Shown piece after piece: positions 60,780 to 64,000 of a DNA stretch of 64,000 nucleotides. Both the position numbers and the translations under genes were made by a program. This DNA comes from Paenibacillus sp. 37. Lineage in GTDB: Bacteria > Bacillota > Bacilli > Paenibacillales > Paenibacillaceae. The DNA lies in the NCBI RefSeq assembly GCF_008386395.1, contig NZ_CP043761.1, forward strand, positions 620,001 through 684,000, read 5' to 3'. The notes under the pieces were generated by a model. That model was not told the DNA's origin. It worked only from the letters and a program-made list of their open reading frames with translations, and ran no database searches. Numbering within the stretch: position 1 is the stretch's first letter; each line of letters starts with the position of its first letter.

Positions 60780-61586
60780 ATGGACCAACTGCTGCATCAT
60801 TTGCGTCATCTCGGATTTACCGAGATGGAATCTAAAATTATGGTGGAACTCGCCCGCCAGGGATCGGCTTCAGGATATGAGGTTGCGAAGCGGCTGGGCG
60901 TGTCCCGTTCCAATGTATATGCGACCCTGCAACGGCTGGAACAACGTGGTTTCCTGCGGTGCAGTCCGGGGGAGCCGGCGAAGTATAGTGTGCTGAAGCC
61001 TGAGGAGATGACACGTATGATCTCCGATCAGATGCGTACCTCGCTGGATTATGTTCAGAGCAGCATGCCCAAGAGTGAACCGGAAAAGCCTGTCTTCTAT
61101 AACGTCGAAGGGGACAAAAATGTGTTTGAGAATCTGAGCCGTGAATTGGCCGAGGCTCAGCATGAGATTGTTGTAGACGTCTGGCGTGAAGAGGCAGAGC
61201 TGCTGCGTAATGACTTACAGCAGGCTGAAGCTCGGGGTGTGCGGCTGTTATGGTCGTGTGATGGTGGTGAAGGCATGCTGGATCAGCCTGTCCCTTGGCC
61301 AGGCATGCCTATGTATGGTACAGGTAATGGTCGGAAATTTTCCCTGGTGGTCGATCGCCGCTGGTGCATGCTGGGCATGCGTGGGGAATCATGCGCCACA
61401 CAGGCAGTGGTGACGGAGCATCCGGTAATGACTGGACTGCTGCTGAATCATTTTGCTCAAGAGCTGGTGTTGTACGAACTGGAACAGGATATGGGTGAGG
61501 AACTGGAGTCACGCTATGGGCACCGGTACGAAGAAATCTCTGCACGTTATTGGTCTTCTCCATCAGGAGAGGGTGACCAGAGCTAG
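60780..61586 (+). CDS. TrmB family transcriptional regulator
   Basis: 268 residues. N-terminal winged helix (LRHLGFTEMESKIMVELARQGSASGYEVAKRLGVSRSNVYATLQRLEQRGFL), a helical connector, then the TrmB C-terminal phospholipase-D-like ligand domain (EIVVDVWREEAELLRNDLQQAEARGVRL). Common in Bacilli for sugar or unknown ligand control. GGGGGGACGGG precedes ATG 60780. A hairpin GCACTGCC/GGCAGTGC lies at about 60722-60749, without T-run, between it and the zinc-ribbon gene. Confidence 0.88.
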   Translation: MDQLLHHLRHLGFTEMESKIMVELARQGSASGYEVAKRLGVSRSNVYATLQRLEQRGFLRCSPGEPAKYSVLKPEEMTRMISDQMRTSLDYVQSSMPKSEPEKPVFYNVEGDKNVFENLSRELAEAQHEIVVDVWREEAELLRNDLQQAEARGVRLLWSCDGGEGMLDQPVPWPGMPMYGTGNGRKFSLVVDRRWCMLGMRGESCATQAVVTEHPVMTGLLLNHFAQELVLYELEQDMGEELESRYGHRYEEISARYWSSPSGEGDQS

Positions 61587-61676
61587 ACAGATCGGCGACT
61601 AATTCACCTCAGATGGAGTGAACATGCCAGCACAAACGTACCTATCTTGATGAAACGAATACGTGTGTACATAAAG

Positions 61677-61708
61677 CAGGCGCTGCCCGAAGGCAGGCGC
61701 CTGTTTGT
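61677..61708 (+). terminator. Intrinsic terminator after the TrmB gene
   Basis: CAGGCGCTGCC/GGCAGGCGCCTG stem with a CGAA-type loop (61677-61703), followed by TTTG. Confidence 0.7.
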
Positions 61709-61855
61709 GCTGGTTTGAGATATGACAGTGATGTTCGTCACAGCATCTGTTTCCAGTCAAGTCGATAGTAAAGGTATGAAGTTATGCTATTTTTGAGAAA
61801 ATGAAGCTATGAACATTCGATTGAACTGGATCGGGTTGAACAGGATCCTACATGA

Positions 61856-62509
61856 TCACTCTTTGGGCACGTGATATAGAGCTTCGAGCACATCCGTATA
61901 ATAAGCTGTACCATGGGGTACAAATTCCGTTGCCCGAATCTCGCGAACGATACGTTCCGGTTCATCAGCTACATGATCACTAGACGGGTGAGTCTGAACT
62001 CCGGTAGCTTGAATGACGTCGATCTCATTACGAAACAAAGCGAGTAGATCATTCAGCGGCACTTCATACAGGCTATCCACCTCGCTAGGCTGCAGAACGT
62101 AGGCTTCGAGCGGCTGGTTCAGACATAATCCATAGACCGCGCTGAATTCCCGATCTATGAATGGGACACCACGCACCTCTCCTTGGAGCTGCTGTGTAGC
62201 CGTGAGTAGATAGGTTAGTGCCTCGAATGGAGTATTCACACCCAGTTCTTCCTCCAGCTCACGACTGGCGTCTTGCAGTTGTTCACCTGCGGTAAGATGG
62301 CCTGCTGCTGTAATGTCGTAACATCCGGGGAAAGTATCCTTAATATCACGCCGTCGCTGAAAAAGAACCTGTCGCTGCTCGTCTTTGTCACGCACAATCC
62401 AGCAGTGGAATGAACGGTGCCAATATCCTTTGGCATGGACCTCACTGCGTAGTGAAGTGCCGATCCAATTTTGCTGATCGTCATAAATGTCGAAACGTTC
62501 TGGGGTCAT
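61856..62509 (-). CDS. Nudix hydrolase (IPP-isomerase-like subgroup)
   Basis: 217 residues. Nudix box GHLTAGEQLQDASRELEEELG fits G-x5-E-x7-R-E-x2-E-E-x-G. The N-terminal HAKGYWHRSFHCWIV and TFPGCYDITAAGH resemble the YfcD/isopentenyl-diphosphate-isomerase-like subgroup. Hydrolyses a nucleoside-diphosphate-linked compound; target unknown. Start ATG 62509 with AAGGAG upstream. Confidence 0.88.
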   Translation of the reverse strand: MTPERFDIYDDQQNWIGTSLRSEVHAKGYWHRSFHCWIVRDKDEQRQVLFQRRRDIKDTFPGCYDITAAGHLTAGEQLQDASRELEEELGVNTPFEALTYLLTATQQLQGEVRGVPFIDREFSAVYGLCLNQPLEAYVLQPSEVDSLYEVPLNDLLALFRNEIDVIQATGVQTHPSSDHVADEPERIVREIRATEFVPHGTAYYTDVLEALYHVPKE

Positions 62510-62588
62510 GATACGTATCTCCTTATATAGCAGATTTTAAAGTTCAAAATTTCACAAAGTATGTTTTAAACGAAAGGGGAACGATCGT

Positions 62589-62891
62589 ATGGAATGCATT
62601 GTACACTTTCAGGTGATTTATCCGCAACCTCAGGAACGTAAAAGTCTTAGAGGACTTATATTTGTAGGGCAAGGACAGGAACCGGCTAACAGTCAGTTAA
62701 GCAGCATGTTTAAGGATATGGGATTTAATGTACGTTTGGAAGATGAGGCCCAATTGTTGTTCAAACCAGTGGATGCTTCGGCAAACTTTGAATATATTCG
62801 CGTGACAGAGCTTGATACTGGGGAAGAAGTTTACAAGGAAGATAAAGATCTGAAGTCGATCCTGGAGCATTTGCTGCCACGCCGTTTCTAG
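62589..62891 (+). CDS. Small conserved hypothetical protein
   Basis: 100 residues, soluble, mixed alpha/beta (FQVIYPQPQERKSLRGLIFVGQG, then SQLSSMFKDMGFNVRLED, YIRVTELDTGEEVYKED). Unrecognised. AAAGGGG before ATG 62589 and an intact frame support a real gene. Divergent from the Nudix gene by 79 nt. Confidence 0.6.
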   Translation: MECIVHFQVIYPQPQERKSLRGLIFVGQGQEPANSQLSSMFKDMGFNVRLEDEAQLLFKPVDASANFEYIRVTELDTGEEVYKEDKDLKSILEHLLPRRF

Positions 62892-62954
62892 TTCATGAGC
62901 ATGGCTGCAAATGACATTCATGGGGGAGCACGTGTAACGCATGTATGTTAGGCA

Positions 62955-62987
62955 CAAAAAAAGGCCCCACCTTTACGGTGGAACCTT
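62955..62987 (-). terminator. Intrinsic terminator of mscL
   Basis: Minus strand: AAGG--CCACC/GGTGG--CCTT stem with loop GTAAA (62987-62961), then seven T (62961-62955). Confidence 0.85.
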
Positions 62988-63132
62988 CAAACCATTAAGC
63001 TACGCAACCTTTGTTAATGAAGCCCATATGGCTAGCTTTTCATACATATACCCTAGCAAGTAAGAGGTTGTCCCCCGCATCAGGATTTATATCCGTAATT
63101 CAACTCGGTGCGTCTTTATACGTTCATTGTGA

Positions 63133-63627
63133 TTATGCTAGAGCGCCGGTTCCTTCTGCTTCCAGTTCTGAAGTACAGTGCGAGCAGCGGGTAGCTGCGG
63201 CTGGAATTTCAGATAGGCAATACTTGCAAGCCTTGGTCGTTTTTTGCGGCTCGGGCTTTTTGTGTTCTTTGCTTTTGAGATAGTTGATGCCCTTCACGAG
63301 CATGAAGATACAGAACGCAACGATAAGAAAATCAATCATGACGTTGATGAACTGACCATAAGCAATCACGGTAGCACCGGCTTCGTTGGCTTGAGCAAGT
63401 GTGGTGATCTCCTGTCCGTTTGCTGTTTTCATACCCCTATCCAGGTTGAAGATTTTCTGACTGAAGTCGATTCCACCCATCAGTTTTCCAACCGGGGGCA
63501 TGATGATATCATTTACAAGGGATGTGACGATTTTACCAAAAGCAGCCCCAATAATGACACCGACCGCCAGATCGATGACGTTGCCGCGGACGGCAAATTC
63601 CTTGAATTCGTTAAGTACGCCTTTCAT
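63133..63627 (-). CDS. mscL: Large-conductance mechanosensitive channel with C-terminal zinc ribbon
   Basis: 164 residues. MscL core: [37 protein letters not shown] (helix TM1) and [22 protein letters not shown] (TM2), a pentameric tension-gated emergency valve. The tail adds a zinc ribbon C134-x2-C137-x10-C148-x2-C151 ([18 protein letters not shown]), absent from E. coli MscL. ATG 63627 with AGGAGAT 8 nt upstream; an ATG further upstream has no site. Confidence 0.93.
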   Translation of the reverse strand: MKGVLNEFKEFAVRGNVIDLAVGVIIGAAFGKIVTSLVNDIIMPPVGKLMGGIDFSQKIFNLDRGMKTANGQEITTLAQANEAGATVIAYGQFINVMIDFLIVAFCIFMLVKGINYLKSKEHKKPEPQKTTKACKYCLSEIPAAATRCSHCTSELEAEGTGALA

Positions 63628-64000
63628 GTTTGCATATCTCCTTTGATCATTCAATTCAAAATATAGGCCGCGTTTCCATCCATTCTCCGTTCAGATCCGC
63701 GCTTCCGTTCTCATATTGTACATAAAAAAATGATTCCTATCACCCCCTGTTTGCAAATTAAGACAAGTTTCCGCAACTTCCATGAAAATACTTCTTTATT
63801 TCACGCCGCCGATTCGGTATACTTCTAACATTGTCAGTTATGTTTAACCATGTACATTCAGGTTCGCGATCATACATTGTAACGAATCATGGAGCCAAAA
63901 AATTAAATATGCCGTTACTCGTATATGTGCAGGAATAGGCCTGCATGTCTCTACCCGATCACCGGAATGATCGGACTACGGGAAAGATATTGCAATGTTT
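63628..64000. other. Right-end non-coding DNA
   Basis: No gene with a start site visible. TAACGAA at about 63881 resembles the outer end of the palindromic repeats at 22532 and 39831. A hairpin GCAGG/CCTGC lies near 63931-63945. Confidence 0.4.

Noticed and set aside
1..64000. CRISPR array, prophage or tRNA cluster
   Set aside because: No regularly spaced short repeats, phage structural genes or tRNA-like cloverleafs with CCA ends were noticed by eye.

Overview
The window is chromosomal DNA of a low-to-mid GC Gram-positive spore former, almost certainly Paenibacillus. This rests on strong AGGAGG ribosome-binding sites, three YjcZ-type small sporulation proteins, YesM/YesN two-component regulation of a sugar ABC transporter, copper-amine-oxidase-N secreted proteins, lipoproteins and many U-rich terminators. 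No rRNA, tRNA, CRISPR array, prophage or intact insertion sequence was seen. Assignments come from motifs and family recognition only; no database search was run.

Region 1 (1-10.6 kb) is one tight operon, cut by the left edge, that looks like an undescribed biosynthetic cluster. It holds a KAS III-like synthase, an acyl-CoA-dehydrogenase-like protein, a full acyl-CoA dehydrogenase, a second KAS-like protein without the active cysteine, a MATE exporter, an arginase-family ureohydrolase, an LpxL/HtrB-like acyltransferase, an inactive plus an active M16 peptidase, and an Sfp-type phosphopantetheinyl transferase. Three enzyme families each occur as an intact member plus a degenerate partner. Together they suggest an exported, acylated, arginine-derived metabolite or lipopeptide whose carrier or precursor lies left of the window.

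Region 2 (10.6-24 kb): an S9 peptidase; an aminoglycoside-phosphotransferase-like kinase with a TPR-SUKH protein; class I ribonucleotide reductase (nrdA and nrdB as separate units, nrdA behind NrdR-box-like sites and a long structured leader ending in an internal terminator); a thiamine-binding-family protein; a PsbP-like lipoprotein; three YjcZ-like genes with a shared promoter module; a candidate ncRNA; and an ECF sigma/anti-sigma pair.

Region 3 (25-41.5 kb): an HD-GYP phosphodiesterase, a PAP2 protein, an orphan 5TM histidine kinase, an MFS transporter with an apparent AUA start, an SDR, RidA, TspO-like and SBF/ACR3-like membrane proteins, and YesMN divergent from a carbohydrate ABC importer. 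The permeases and the binding protein are separated by about 0.9 kb of tandem structured repeats and palindromic repeats.

Region 4 (41.5-64 kb): a TetR-controlled SDR/hydrolase fusion and an M29-like peptidase flanked by clusters of DnaA-box-like sites; CheW; a small MITE; a SNF2 helicase with a GC-rich SWIM partner; VanY; a RidA paralogue without the catalytic arginine; a copper-amine-oxidase-N protein; GNAT and Gfo/Idh/MocA enzymes; a UvrD-type helicase; a zinc-ribbon protein with a TrmB regulator; a Nudix hydrolase; and MscL with an added zinc ribbon.
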